64,000 nt of DNA from UBA12170 sp964293475 (GCA_964293475.1 CAXYYJ010000014.1:29320-93319); one strand, 5' to 3'. Positions 52,370 to 62,007 are shown, counted from the first letter of the stretch. Numbers and translations: made by a program. Notes: generated by a model not told the origin, from the letters alone.

Positions 52370-54067
52370 TTAAACTTTGGTTTTACCATATCCCGACTGA
52401 ATGATTCGTGCCACCCGCAGAGAATTGGCATATATGGTCCAGGTGTGGGGAATGCTTCCACCATTGGGAATCCAGCTTCCATCGGTAATATAAAGATTTG
52501 AGATATCGTGGGCTCTGCAATCGGAATTTAAAACTGAAGTTTTGCGGTCGTTACCAAATCTGCATCCCCCTGCTACTAAATTGGGGGGTGGGGCAGAGGT
52601 TATATGCGAAACAACATTGGATGCTCCAATACTCCTTATAATATGCTCCGCCTTCTTCGCAACTATTTTCCCTACTTCCACATCGTGTGGATGGCCTTGA
52701 ATCCTGATTTGTGCCACCGGATCGCCCCACTTGTCTTTGACAGAGTCGCCGAGTTGAACAAAGCAATTTTCGGTTGGCAACCAATCCACAAAGACTTCGA
52801 AGTTTATTACTTTAACCTGAGTAAAATGATGAAATAATTTTTTCTTAAAGGGGCTTCCATATTCCAGTTTCCCGTCCGAATCCCATTTTTGGTTGATGGC
52901 TCTTGTAATCCCATTGGGATGTTCCATAATAAAATCTATGGATCCGCCTTTTACTGGTTTATTAAATGGTTCTTCGTTTAATTGATACCATTTTTGAGTG
53001 GTTCGGTTGAGAAAAAGCCCGAATTTATTCAGATTTTCCCAGGTATCGGCGCTCATCTCATTTTTATAAAATTCTCCACTTCCGCTTCCACCACCTGCGA
53101 AAATCAGATTTTTCCCAACCTGATGGGTGTTGTTGGCCAGCCCGTTTGGAAAGTTTTTGCTGGGGCTCATCAGCAGAAGTCTGCAGGTTTCAATGGCCTG
53201 GGCAGCAATAACGAAAACATGGGCTTTAACTCTTATTTTCTCATTCAATTTATTGTAAAACCAGACCGCTATCACTTTCCCGTCTTCTTCTTCCAGCCTG
53301 AACACTTTGGAATCGGGTAGAATGGTTAGGTTTCCACTGGCCAATGCTTTTTCCAAAACCGCAACCCTGCTACTGCTTTTGGCATCGCTGCTACATCCAT
53401 AACTGCCGCAGTAACCCGAATAATAGCAAGCTTTTCTTTCGCCAACTGGTTGACTTAGTATAGCTCGGGGCAACGGAATAATTCCAAATTGATGCTTTTC
53501 GCTGGCTTCGTCGAGCCATTGTGCCAGAATATTTTCCTGAAGTGGGGGATAGGGAAAGTCTGAAGTGGAGCGAGGTTCCTGCCAGTCGTGGGGCATTACT
53601 TTGCCCGAAATACCAATCAGACTTTCTGTTTCGGTATAAAATGGTTCTAATTCTTCGTATCCAATGGGCCAATCCACAATATTGGCGCCATCAATAGGGC
53701 CATAGGTCGATAGAAGCTTAAAGTCAGATGGTTTCAGCCGGCCAAAATAACCGCTCATAAAATTGGTTGATCCGCCCACGCAATTGCCATTCCACAGGTC
53801 TTGCCCGGTTTCCTGATTCGAACGGGCTTGCCATTCTCCGTCAGTGTTCACCTTTTCTATTACCTGGGGCTCGTCATTCAGATTGGTAGTATAAACACTT
53901 CTTCGGCTCGTTAAAATTTCATCTTTGGTAAAATCCTTTGTTTTTATCCAGGGACCCTTTTCCAAAACCAACACCTTCAGGCCAGATTGAGCGAGCTCAT
54001 AAGCCAAAGGCCCGGCCCCGGCTCCGCTGCCAATTACACAAATATCAAAGTCTAAATTCTGAGCCAT
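52370..54067 (-). CDS. GMC-family FAD-dependent oxidoreductase
   Basis: This is a 565-residue flavoprotein of the glucose-methanol-choline family. The FAD Rossmann motif is CVIGSGAGAGPLAYELAQSGLKVLVLEKG (residues 10-38). The GMC signature appears in GNCVGGSTNFMSG, and CYYSGYCGSYGCSSDAKSS follows. The C-terminal catalytic region holds NLVAGGCRFGNDRKTSVLNSDCRAHDISNLYITDGSWIPNGGSIPHTWTIYANSLRVA, with the active-site His of this family. The subunit-3 gene is directly upstream on the same strand (20-base gap), so the two probably form a membrane-linked sugar or alcohol dehydrogenase. A cytochrome c subunit, usual in such complexes, is absent from this operon. Confidence 0.92.
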   Translation of the reverse strand: MAQNLDFDICVIGSGAGAGPLAYELAQSGLKVLVLEKGPWIKTKDFTKDEILTSRRSVYTTNLNDEPQVIEKVNTDGEWQARSNQETGQDLWNGNCVGGSTNFMSGYFGRLKPSDFKLLSTYGPIDGANIVDWPIGYEELEPFYTETESLIGISGKVMPHDWQEPRSTSDFPYPPLQENILAQWLDEASEKHQFGIIPLPRAILSQPVGERKACYYSGYCGSYGCSSDAKSSSRVAVLEKALASGNLTILPDSKVFRLEEEDGKVIAVWFYNKLNEKIRVKAHVFVIAAQAIETCRLLLMSPSKNFPNGLANNTHQVGKNLIFAGGGSGSGEFYKNEMSADTWENLNKFGLFLNRTTQKWYQLNEEPFNKPVKGGSIDFIMEHPNGITRAINQKWDSDGKLEYGSPFKKKLFHHFTQVKVINFEVFVDWLPTENCFVQLGDSVKDKWGDPVAQIRIQGHPHDVEVGKIVAKKAEHIIRSIGASNVVSHITSAPPPNLVAGGCRFGNDRKTSVLNSDCRAHDISNLYITDGSWIPNGGSIPHTWTIYANSLRVARIIQSGYGKTKV

Positions 54068-54087
54068 TTTCTAAATGTTTTAGCCAT

Positions 54088-54705
54088 TTACGATTTAAGG
54101 AAAACACCATATTTTTGTCTTTCTGTGGGGCGTGGCAATCCCGGATTATGCGACAACCATGACCATCCCGACTTGTCAATATTGCTACCGTAAATGGGAT
54201 CGGACAATAATGCCTCCAGAATGAAATTCATTAAAAGACTGTACCAGTGAGCTCCCCAATCTTCATTGGCAATATGTTTTAGCAACTCATCGACGGCTGG
54301 AGAATTGAGATTTTTAAAGTCGGAGCCCTTAAGCTCGTTAGCTGTTTCCTGTGTCCACCGAATCCCTTTTAGTACATAAGCCCGCTCATCGGCATCATAG
54401 TTTTCATCGGCCAAAACCCATTCAAGATATCCGTGTGCATTAATCTGATGTGCCCCGGGTCCATTTCCATCGCCAGGAAAAAGAAATTCCTGAACCCTCA
54501 TGATTAATAATTTCTCATCATCATTAAGATATTTTGAACCACCATCATCTTTCAAGGACCCACATGATGAAAGCCAGCCAGACATTTGGCTCAAAGCCAA
54601 TCCCGCTCCCAATAAAGCCAAAAACCTGCGGCGGTTTAGGAATAATGGTGCAATTTTCAGAGGCTTTTTTAATAGGGCTTTTACAGTGATTTCCGTTCTT
54701 ATCAT
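54088..54705 (-). CDS. gluconate 2-dehydrogenase subunit 3 family protein
   Basis: This is a 205-residue exported protein. The N-terminus contains a twin-arginine-like motif, NRRRFLALLGAGLALS, and a lipobox-like LSSC further on, so it may be exported by Tat together with its partner. The mature part fits subunit 3 of GMC-type membrane dehydrogenases: LNDDEKLLIMRVQEFLFPGDGNGPGAHQINAHGYLEWVL, then HWYSLLMNFILEALLSDPIYGSN. It lies 20 bases upstream of the GMC catalytic subunit, which lacks its own signal, consistent with hitch-hiking export. The first gene of the two-gene operon. Confidence 0.88.
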   Translation of the reverse strand: MIRTEITVKALLKKPLKIAPLFLNRRRFLALLGAGLALSQMSGWLSSCGSLKDDGGSKYLNDDEKLLIMRVQEFLFPGDGNGPGAHQINAHGYLEWVLADENYDADERAYVLKGIRWTQETANELKGSDFKNLNSPAVDELLKHIANEDWGAHWYSLLMNFILEALLSDPIYGSNIDKSGWSWLSHNPGLPRPTERQKYGVFLKS

Positions 54706-54974
54706 CAGGGTTAGTTGAGTTAATCGGATTGCATCCGGGCAAAATGTAAAAATATTAAAAATAGCGTAAGTAAAGATAGTTGTGCTTTAATCGATTCGTG
54801 CGACTACAATTAAAGGTGATAACAGGGGCGTTTTTTTAAGCTGGTGAAGCTTTGAAATACAATGACTTTTTTTTGATTTTAGCTATAATCCAGTAGCTTA
54901 AAGTTGCTGAATTTATAGGATTTATAGCAATTTCAGGCACTGAAAAAAATATTTTTAAATTATCTAATCTATTG
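54706..54974. other. divergent intergenic region between the GMC operon and the PpiD-like gene
   Basis: About 270 AT-rich bases with no reading frame of note. A near-match TACATTTTG (one base too long) on the minus strand at about 54742-54750 might serve the GMC operon. The ppiD-like promoter is at the right edge. Confidence 0.35.
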
Positions 54975-54982
54975 TACATTTG
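54975..54982 (+). promoter_or_regulatory. TAnnTTTG promoter element (PpiD-like gene)
   Basis: TACATTTG is a perfect -7 box, 24 bases before the ATG at 55007. It excludes the in-frame TTG at 54980 as a start. Confidence 0.55.
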
Positions 54983-55006
54983 CAGCTTGTAAAAAAAATA
55001 AGTTTT

Positions 55007-57121
55007 ATGGCCGCAATAGGACAAATTAGAAAACACTATGCATTACTCGTAGCAATTATAGGGATTGCTCTTGGCGCCTTTATTCTGGGCGATTTATTTA
55101 AAGCTACACCTCAGCAAGCTGTTAATATAGGGGTGGTTAATGGAGAAGAAATAAGCTATCGCGATTTTAGCTTAGAGGCTGAAAAAGCCATGGAAGCAGA
55201 GAAAAAAAATAAACAAGCCGCTCAGCTTTCTTCATCAGAAGTGTTCAGGATTAAACAAAGTACCTGGACTAAAATGGTGAAAGAGATTATCATGAAAAAT
55301 GAACTCCAGGAACTTGGTTTAACTGTTACTACAGATGAGTTATTTGAATTAGTTCAGGGCGATCGTCCCCATCGTTATATCACTCAATATTTTACCGATC
55401 CCGCAACAGGTCAGTTTAACGGTCAGCTTGTACTTCAGTATCTTCAAACTTTAGACCAAATGCCCCGCGAAAGCCAATTACAGTGGATTGAGTTTGAAAG
55501 AGCTATCAAAGAAGACCAATTATATACAAAATTCAACAACCTGATTTCAAAGGCTTATTTTGTTCCTAAAGCTCTGGCTAAACTTGCCGACTCCAAAAGA
55601 GAAGCCGAAGTGCAGGTTCAGTTTGTAGCTCAGGCTTATACATCGGTGCCAGATAATGAAGTTACTGTTACCGATGCTGATTATGAAAAATACTACAACG
55701 AAAATAAGGAAGATTTTAAACAAGCCGAAACACGCGATATCGATTATGTGGTTTTCGAAGTGAAACCATCTGATGAAGACCGCGAGTTTCATAAAGCTAA
55801 ATTCGACGAAACCTATGCCGAATTAAAAAAACTTGCTTTAACTGATGTGCCTGTATTTGTTAATTCTGCCTCCGATAAGAACTATATCGACAAATGGTAC
55901 AAACGTGGCGAACTTCCGCTTCAGGTTGAAAATTTAATGTTCCTGGGCGAACCCGGTACCACCGTAACTCCTTATCTGAACAACAACGCCTATAATTCTG
56001 CAATTCTTTTGGAAAAAGCATCGCGTCCAGATTCTCTTAAAGCTTCACATATTCTTATTGCTTATGCCGGAGCTACCAGTGCCAGCGAAGACGTGAAAAG
56101 AATTAAACCTGCAGCACAACGTTTGGCGGACAGCCTTTTGAATGTGGTTAAGAAAAACCCGGCAAGTATCGAGTATTTAGCTATTGCTCTTTCTAATGAC
56201 GGAGCCGTGAAACAAAATAAAGGTCACTACGATTGGTTCCCCGATGGTCAAATGGTTCCCGAGTTCAACGAGGCAGTTGCCAACGGTAAAGAGGGTGATG
56301 TGGTGCTTGTTGAAACAGTTTTTGGTTTCCATGTTATCAGAATCGACGGTAAAAAAGACGTTTCCGAGAAAGTTAAAGTAGCTCTTTTGGAAAGAAAGAT
56401 TGAAGCCGGTAATCAAACCTTCCAGGATTTCTACGTGAAAGCCAACGAGTTTGCCAGCAAATGCAAATCTTCAAGCTTCGATAAAGTAGTTCAGGAAATG
56501 GGATTGAGCAAAAGAAACCTTACCGATTTATCTGCCATGCAGGAAAACATTCCCGGTCAGGTTGAAGGACGCCAGGTAATTATCTGGGCTTTCAATCAGG
56601 AACGTCAGATTTCCGATTTGAACCTGTTCGATATGGGTGGAAGTTATATTGTATCAACCCTAACAAAAATCAAACCTGAAGGTTATGCTACTTTGGCCGA
56701 TGTGAAACAAAACATCACTGCTGCTGTTACAAACCTTAAAAAAGGCGATGTGATTATCGAGAAAATGAAGAAATCAGGAAATCTGAACAACCTTTCTGCT
56801 TTGGCCTCTGAGTTCAATGCTACTCTCGATAACGCCAATCTTACCTTCGACGCTACAACCATCCCAGGTTTTGGTCCCGAAGCCGAAGTTATTGGTGCCG
56901 CTATGTCACTTGAAAACGGAGCAACTACTGCCCCAATAAAAGGAAGCAAAGCAGTATTCGTTTTGAAAGCAATAGATAAACGTCCTGCAACTGTTAAAAG
57001 TAGCTATGATGATATGGTTAAACAAATGACCAACAGATTTATTTCTGCAGTAAATTTCAGAATGTACAAAGCCATTGAAGACGAAGTTGAAATAGTTGAC
57101 AACCGTCACCTGTTCTATTAG
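55007..57121 (+). CDS. periplasmic peptidyl-prolyl isomerase, PpiD/SurA-like foldase
   Basis: This is a 704-residue protein anchored in the inner membrane by an N-terminal segment (HYALLVAIIGIALGAFILGDLF, residues ~10-31), with its body in the periplasm. A SurA-N-like helical domain (~40-190: VNGEEISYRDFSLEAEKAMEAEKK, IKQSTWTKMVKEIIMKNELQELGLTVTTDEL) is followed by a parvulin domain (~345-460: SLKASHILIAYAGA ... GHYDWFPDGQMVPEFNEAVANGKEGDVVLVETVFGFHVIRIDGK). The architecture matches PpiD, which assists outer-membrane and secreted protein folding at the Sec exit. The ATG at 55007 fits the promoter. Single gene with a terminator. Confidence 0.93.
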   Translation: MAAIGQIRKHYALLVAIIGIALGAFILGDLFKATPQQAVNIGVVNGEEISYRDFSLEAEKAMEAEKKNKQAAQLSSSEVFRIKQSTWTKMVKEIIMKNELQELGLTVTTDELFELVQGDRPHRYITQYFTDPATGQFNGQLVLQYLQTLDQMPRESQLQWIEFERAIKEDQLYTKFNNLISKAYFVPKALAKLADSKREAEVQVQFVAQAYTSVPDNEVTVTDADYEKYYNENKEDFKQAETRDIDYVVFEVKPSDEDREFHKAKFDETYAELKKLALTDVPVFVNSASDKNYIDKWYKRGELPLQVENLMFLGEPGTTVTPYLNNNAYNSAILLEKASRPDSLKASHILIAYAGATSASEDVKRIKPAAQRLADSLLNVVKKNPASIEYLAIALSNDGAVKQNKGHYDWFPDGQMVPEFNEAVANGKEGDVVLVETVFGFHVIRIDGKKDVSEKVKVALLERKIEAGNQTFQDFYVKANEFASKCKSSSFDKVVQEMGLSKRNLTDLSAMQENIPGQVEGRQVIIWAFNQERQISDLNLFDMGGSYIVSTLTKIKPEGYATLADVKQNITAAVTNLKKGDVIIEKMKKSGNLNNLSALASEFNATLDNANLTFDATTIPGFGPEAEVIGAAMSLENGATTAPIKGSKAVFVLKAIDKRPATVKSSYDDMVKQMTNRFISAVNFRMYKAIEDEVEIVDNRHLFY

Positions 57122-57147
57122 TCTTTCGCGCTAACAAGTTATATAAG

Positions 57148-57177
57148 CCTCCCCGGAATTTCCAGGGAGGTTTTTTT
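57148..57177 (+). terminator. rho-independent terminator after the PpiD-like gene
   Basis: CCTCCC (57148-57153) pairs with GGGAGG (57165-57170) around an 11-base loop and is followed by seven T. Confidence 0.85.
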
Positions 57178-57289
57178 ATGCCCTTTCATTTCTGCCAATT
57201 GAAAAATGAGATGTTAGATATGTTTCTTAAATACATTTGAATAGGTTAAGTTTTCATAGAATAGCGAGTCGAATCATGTATTCTTTATT

Positions 57290-57297
57290 TATCTTTG
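57290..57297 (+). promoter_or_regulatory. TAnnTTTG promoter element (outer-membrane protein gene)
   Basis: TATCTTTG is a perfect -7 box, 55 bases before the ATG at 57353. It is the last such promoter seen before the AT-rich region. Confidence 0.5.
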
Positions 57298-57352
57298 ATG
57301 CTGTATAAGCGCAAAACAATAACTCAATATTAATTTAACAACCTGTTCATTC

Positions 57353-58045
57353 ATGAAACGAATAATGCTTTTCCTTCTCATGGGGTTTATTCTCCTAAAT
57401 TCGGGCTATTCTCAAGATACAACTCATGAATCTAAGCGAATATCAATAAACATTTCCCCAACACCTTTGTTCGACTCTTATTCACGGTTTCGATTTGGTA
57501 TGGACTATAAAATTGGCTCAAAAATGGCGGTTGGCCTGGATTTTGGAATAGGCAGCTCCGATTTTGTTTCCTTCAATTCAACCGATGTGAATGGAAATTT
57601 CAGTAAAAAATACCAAAAAGTATTTGAAATAAGGCCTGAGATCAAGTTGTATTTGACCAATAAAAAATGGTCTTCCTGGTATTTGGCCACAGAGTTTTTC
57701 TATATAAACAAGGAGCGAAAATATACCGACGACTATTTTTATCCCGAAGAACCTGGTATTGAAATACAATATGACAGCGCTTTATTTCACAGCGAGAAAA
57801 TGGGGATGCATGTGAAAATAGGATTGGAGTTATTGGCTGGGAAAATAGTGAAATTCGACATATTTGGGGGCTTGGGTATTGCAAGCCGAAACAATTATTA
57901 TACACAGGTGGCCTATAGAGAAGAGGAGTATTTTTCAGACGAAAAGGGCTTGCTTCTTTTTAACAACTACCGCTATGAAGGAAGTAAAATAATCCCCCAT
58001 ATTGCTTTGGGCTTTCGGATAGGTTTTATAGTGTTTGAAGATTAA
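57353..58045 (+). CDS. predicted outer-membrane beta-barrel protein
   Basis: This is a 230-residue exported protein. MKRIMLFLLMGFILLNSGYS is a signal peptide. The mature part shows alternating strands of a small barrel (FRFGMDYKIGSKMAVGLDFGIGSSDF, FEIRPEIKLYLTNKKWSSWYLATEFFYI, GMHVKIGLELLAGKIVKFDIFGGLGIASRNNY, HIALGFRIGF). The short C-terminal IVFED after the last strand is slightly atypical. No function can be assigned. It is the last gene before the AT-rich region and has the local type of promoter, so I take it as part of the core chromosome. Confidence 0.72.
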   Translation: MKRIMLFLLMGFILLNSGYSQDTTHESKRISINISPTPLFDSYSRFRFGMDYKIGSKMAVGLDFGIGSSDFVSFNSTDVNGNFSKKYQKVFEIRPEIKLYLTNKKWSSWYLATEFFYINKERKYTDDYFYPEEPGIEIQYDSALFHSEKMGMHVKIGLELLAGKIVKFDIFGGLGIASRNNYYTQVAYREEEYFSDEKGLLLFNNYRYEGSKIIPHIALGFRIGFIVFED

Positions 58046-58094
58046 ATGCATTTTTTTGAATTCAATAATTAGCTATCATTTTATTGTAGCATAA

Positions 58095-58120
58095 CTTTGA
58101 AAACTAACCTACTTTCAAAG
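58095..58120. repeat. inverted repeat between the outer-membrane gene and the cold-shock repeat gene
   Basis: CTTTGAAA (58095-58102) and TTTCAAAG (58113-58120) form a perfect 8-bp inverted repeat with a 10-base spacer. It lies between two convergent genes, so a weak bidirectional terminator is possible, but it is not followed by a T-run. It also coincides with the apparent left edge of the AT-rich segment. Confidence 0.5.
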
Positions 58121-58140
58121 GTGAAATTTAAAATAAATCC

Positions 58141-61100
58141 TTATTCAAGAAACGGCAGCATTTCTCTCAATCTATTTTCCCAAACTTGATATTCGATGCT
58201 GTCATGATTGACTCTGCAAAAATATTGCAATTCTTTTTTAACTTCTAAATCTTCAGCTTCTGCACTATTCAAACGTGATCGAGTACGTATATTCCCTTCA
58301 ATAAAATCTTTGATTTTAACTTCCATGCGTTCTAGATCCTTTTCATTACATTTAAAAATATGGGTAGCTTTCGATTTTTCAAACTCAACGCTTTCCCATA
58401 TTAAATATACAAGGCCTTTTCTGTTGGGTATAGGGAAAATAAACGAAACGTCCCTACGTAAGGATCCGAAATCGTCAGTAACCAACTCTTGAACATCGAG
58501 AACATTATACTCAAAGTTTTGGCGTGCTAAAAAGTTAATACATTGATTTCGAGCAGATATATTGTGAATGATTCTTGAAATTTGGCTCGCAGAAATGCTT
58601 GTCTTTTTATCAGTTGTCCCATGTTTACGAACTTCTGCCATGACAATTTTTACTTCAATATTTTCCAAACCAGTAATTTTTGTAATGAAATAATTGAGAT
58701 TAACGGTTACTATTATATCATCAATCCTTCTGCTGTTGAAATATTCTTGAGTTAGTAAATTCCATTCTTCACGAGCGGGAGACCAATGATAATCTTCTGT
58801 GGAAATTGTTTTATTCAAAAACACTTGGATTGAACCATTTTTGTAATATAAATTTCGCCACTTGCATTTAAACGTTCTAGTCGATTCTGTTTTTTCAATA
58901 AGTACAACCGCGGGAATTTGGCTTAGAAATTTCTCTAGTCGTTCATCTTTTGCCTGTTCTTTAATCTTTAAATTTAATAATCTTCTCTCATCATATGACA
59001 ATTGCCAAGCTACCTGTAAAAATTCTATATAGTTATAGTACGGATTTAATTTTTGCAACCATAAACGAAGTCGATCTAATTTAGAAATTTGAAAATAAGT
59101 ATTATAAAATAAATTATTATACATCTCTGGGTTGGTTTTTATAATAGAAGATAGTAGTTTATAATTTGAAATATTAGCTAGTAAATCAAAATCTATATTG
59201 ATATGTATCAACTTATCAATTATCATTTTACATCGAAGTTCATTATCTGCTCTGTCGAAAACTGAATTTATAAATTTGTCTAATACATTTATGTTAATGG
59301 GGTTAGTTTGAATAATAGACCTAATTTCGTAATAAAATTTATGTGTTTCAGATCCGATTTTTATCAGGTATTTTTGAAGTAACTCATCTTGACTAGTAGG
59401 AGATTCTTTTTCGATATCAATCAGTTTATCTACAAAAACCATTTTGTAAAAGAAATGAATATCTAACTGGTCGAAAATAGAATATAAGAATTCTGTTTTT
59501 GCTAAATTTGAGATTTTATCTGAGCGGGAAATTGATTTAATTTGTTTGTAATTTGAATTAATTCGATTTTCATTTTCAAACTTGTATTTTTTCAGAAGTA
59601 ATACTTGTATTTCCTCTGATAGCGTGATTAAACCATCTCCTAACATTTCGCATTGAGAATTAGTATCTGCTTGTTCAAAAATGGAATTTAAAAAAAATGT
59701 TTTTATTAAATCAAGGATTTTGTCAGTTTGAGCAATGAAACTTATCTCATTATAATAGTGTTGATAATCAATTTTTCCAAGCTTTAAAATATATTTTTGT
59801 ATTATTTTTTTTTGGCTTTCGGATGTTTCTTTGTGAATATCGATTAAATTATCTTCAAATAGAATTTTATATTGATATTCTGGTTGTGCTATTTCATAAG
59901 CATATTTGATGAACACATCTTTTGATTGGTCAGAAATCTTTTCGGAATGGTAGATGAATTTTATTTGTTCATAATTCGAAAAACTTACTATTTCGAGCTT
60001 TAGAAGATACTGCTGTAAGATATAAATTTGTGCTGAGGGGATTTCGTTTTGAATATCAATAAAGTTATCTACAAAAAGAAATCTATACATATCTCTGGCA
60101 TCTGCTAATTTATATGCAGATCTAACAAAATTCTGTTTCGTGGTTTCATCTATTTTAGGCGACATAAAAACAGTCTTGATGCTATCGAAGAAAAAAGAAT
60201 TACCTATACACCCTATTAAAAATTGATTTAAAATTTTTTCTTGGATTTCTGGACTTTCTTTTTGAATATCAATTAAATTATCTTCAAATAGTATTTTCTT
60301 TTGATATTCAGATTTTGCATTTCCAAATACATATTTTAAAAAACCTTCTTTAGCTTTAGTATCAATTCCATCAGTTCGAGCGATTCTCCTGATATATTCA
60401 TAATCAGTATAATTAAATTGATTATGTTTTAATAAATAATTTTGGAAAAATTCAATCTGGCTCTCAGTTTTTTCATTTTGAATATCAATCAGCTTATCAT
60501 CAAATAGGATTTTGTATTGAAATTCTAAATTCGCTAAATCTAAGGCAGTTTTTATAAAAGCAATTTTTACTTTCTCTGTAATTTTATCTGACAATGCAAT
60601 AGACTTTATTTGTGCATAGTTAAAATGGTGCAAATAAGTATATGTTAACATATGGTTTTGCAACATTTTTATTTGGTTCTCTGAACTTTCTTTATCAAAA
60701 GGTATCAATTCGTCAATAAATATCAGTTTATACTGATATTGTGAAGGTAATTTTTCGAATGCTGATTTAAAAAAATTATTTTTTACAATTGCATTAATTG
60801 TAGTAGAATTTCCAATATACTTGATTTGATCATAAAAATGGCTTTGGTCAGAAGATTGTAATTTATATTTATCATGCAACCACAATAAATATTTTTCTAA
60901 AAGAATATTTTGTTTTTCTTCTGGGAGTATAACAAAACCTATAACGAGCAGTTTGATTTTTGAATTTAGGTCCACTTTTTCAAATGCTTCTTTCAAAAAA
61001 ACAGATTTAGCTGCATCATCAATTTTAGCAGATTTTGCAATTGAAACTATAATATCAAAATTGTCGAAACTCGATAATGTGAGCTCTTTTAAATATTTGT

Positions 61101-62007
61101 CTAAAAGAATAATTTGCTTATCACTTGTGAAAGTAATTAATCCATCCGCAAGCATTTTACATTGATAAGCAGTTTCTGCTTTAGAATAAGCTGAATTTAA
61201 GAAATTAGTTTTAGCTATTTCGAGAATTTTAGAAGATATTGCTATAGATTGGATTTTATCATAATGATACTGTATTTTAGAAAATTTGAATAAAAATTTT
61301 TGCAAAATTTCAATTTGGGTTTCCTGATCTCTTTTTTGGATATCAATCAATTTAATATCAAACAAAATTTTATATTGGTCATCTGATGATGCCATTTCGA
61401 AAGCAGATTTAATAAATGTAGCTTTAGTTCCTTCGTCTAATGTATCTTTAGTAGCAACCGATTTTATATGTTCAAAATATCTGGAACTATTACTAAGTAC
61501 ATCCAGATATTGTTGCAACAGTATTTTTTGTGTTTTGGGCGGAAACTTACTTAAAGCTGTCATAAAGGGTTGGCAATTAATTGCGGCACTTTTCCTCTTG
61601 TATAATTTCTCTTCAAAAACAACCACGTCACCTTCATAAATTGATGAAGTAGTTATTAAATTAGATTCATTTATATAGAAATCAGTTGTTTTTTTTGAAA
61701 TGAATCCAAAGCCCTTTAGATCATCAAACCATTTAACTATTCCGACCAAATATTTCGGCTCAATAGTTTCTGGGGATTGTTTTTCTATTCTTTTTATTAA
61801 TTCAATCCTACATGCAACTAACACACCCATTTTTTGTTTTGAAAGCATTAACTGGAATTCAACTTCATCCTTTTTCTTTGGAATAAAGCCTTTTTTTAAT
61901 TCATTTCTATGGAAAAAAGTTTCTCCCAAAACAGATGCGATAAATCCAAATCGACCATTAAAACTTTTAATCTTGCCAGAATAAATTATATTATCTATTT
62001 GTTCCAT
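58141..62007 (-). CDS. giant protein with two cold-shock domains, about ten ~70-residue helical repeats and an unknown C-terminal domain
   Basis: This is a 1288-residue cytoplasmic protein without signal or membrane segments. Two cold-shock (OB-fold) domains lie at ~7-74 (GKIKSFNGRFGFIASV, then ETFFHRNEL) and ~86-146 (GIVKWFDDLKGFGFISKK, then DFYINESNL). They have RNP1-like and RNP2-like motifs, so the N-terminus should bind single-stranded RNA or DNA. Residues ~150-940 consist of tandem helical repeats of about 70 residues with consensus YQYKILFEDNLIDIQKE ... QKYLLK ... IKSIA.S.KI...AK..FL.SAFE.A. Residues ~1030-1288 form a mixed alpha/beta domain I do not recognise. It follows a Ski2-like helicase on the same strand. 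A GAGG-type ribosome binding site precedes the ATG at 62007. AT-rich codon use suggests transfer. Confidence 0.85.
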   Translation of the reverse strand: MEQIDNIIYSGKIKSFNGRFGFIASVLGETFFHRNELKKGFIPKKKDEVEFQLMLSKQKMGVLVACRIELIKRIEKQSPETIEPKYLVGIVKWFDDLKGFGFISKKTTDFYINESNLITTSSIYEGDVVVFEEKLYKRKSAAINCQPFMTALSKFPPKTQKILLQQYLDVLSNSSRYFEHIKSVATKDTLDEGTKATFIKSAFEMASSDDQYKILFDIKLIDIQKRDQETQIEILQKFLFKFSKIQYHYDKIQSIAISSKILEIAKTNFLNSAYSKAETAYQCKMLADGLITFTSDKQIILLDKYLKELTLSSFDNFDIIVSIAKSAKIDDAAKSVFLKEAFEKVDLNSKIKLLVIGFVILPEEKQNILLEKYLLWLHDKYKLQSSDQSHFYDQIKYIGNSTTINAIVKNNFFKSAFEKLPSQYQYKLIFIDELIPFDKESSENQIKMLQNHMLTYTYLHHFNYAQIKSIALSDKITEKVKIAFIKTALDLANLEFQYKILFDDKLIDIQNEKTESQIEFFQNYLLKHNQFNYTDYEYIRRIARTDGIDTKAKEGFLKYVFGNAKSEYQKKILFEDNLIDIQKESPEIQEKILNQFLIGCIGNSFFFDSIKTVFMSPKIDETTKQNFVRSAYKLADARDMYRFLFVDNFIDIQNEIPSAQIYILQQYLLKLEIVSFSNYEQIKFIYHSEKISDQSKDVFIKYAYEIAQPEYQYKILFEDNLIDIHKETSESQKKIIQKYILKLGKIDYQHYYNEISFIAQTDKILDLIKTFFLNSIFEQADTNSQCEMLGDGLITLSEEIQVLLLKKYKFENENRINSNYKQIKSISRSDKISNLAKTEFLYSIFDQLDIHFFYKMVFVDKLIDIEKESPTSQDELLQKYLIKIGSETHKFYYEIRSIIQTNPININVLDKFINSVFDRADNELRCKMIIDKLIHINIDFDLLANISNYKLLSSIIKTNPEMYNNLFYNTYFQISKLDRLRLWLQKLNPYYNYIEFLQVAWQLSYDERRLLNLKIKEQAKDERLEKFLSQIPAVVLIEKTESTRTFKCKWRNLYYKNGSIQVFLNKTISTEDYHWSPAREEWNLLTQEYFNSRRIDDIIVTVNLNYFITKITGLENIEVKIVMAEVRKHGTTDKKTSISASQISRIIHNISARNQCINFLARQNFEYNVLDVQELVTDDFGSLRRDVSFIFPIPNRKGLVYLIWESVEFEKSKATHIFKCNEKDLERMEVKIKDFIEGNIRTRSRLNSAEAEDLEVKKELQYFCRVNHDSIEYQVWENRLREMLPFLE

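Noticed and set aside
58141..62007. The cold-shock repeat gene as a fusion of two genes or a misassembly
   Set aside because: The frame is continuous over 1288 codons, repeats diverge gradually, and no internal start or stop signs are seen.
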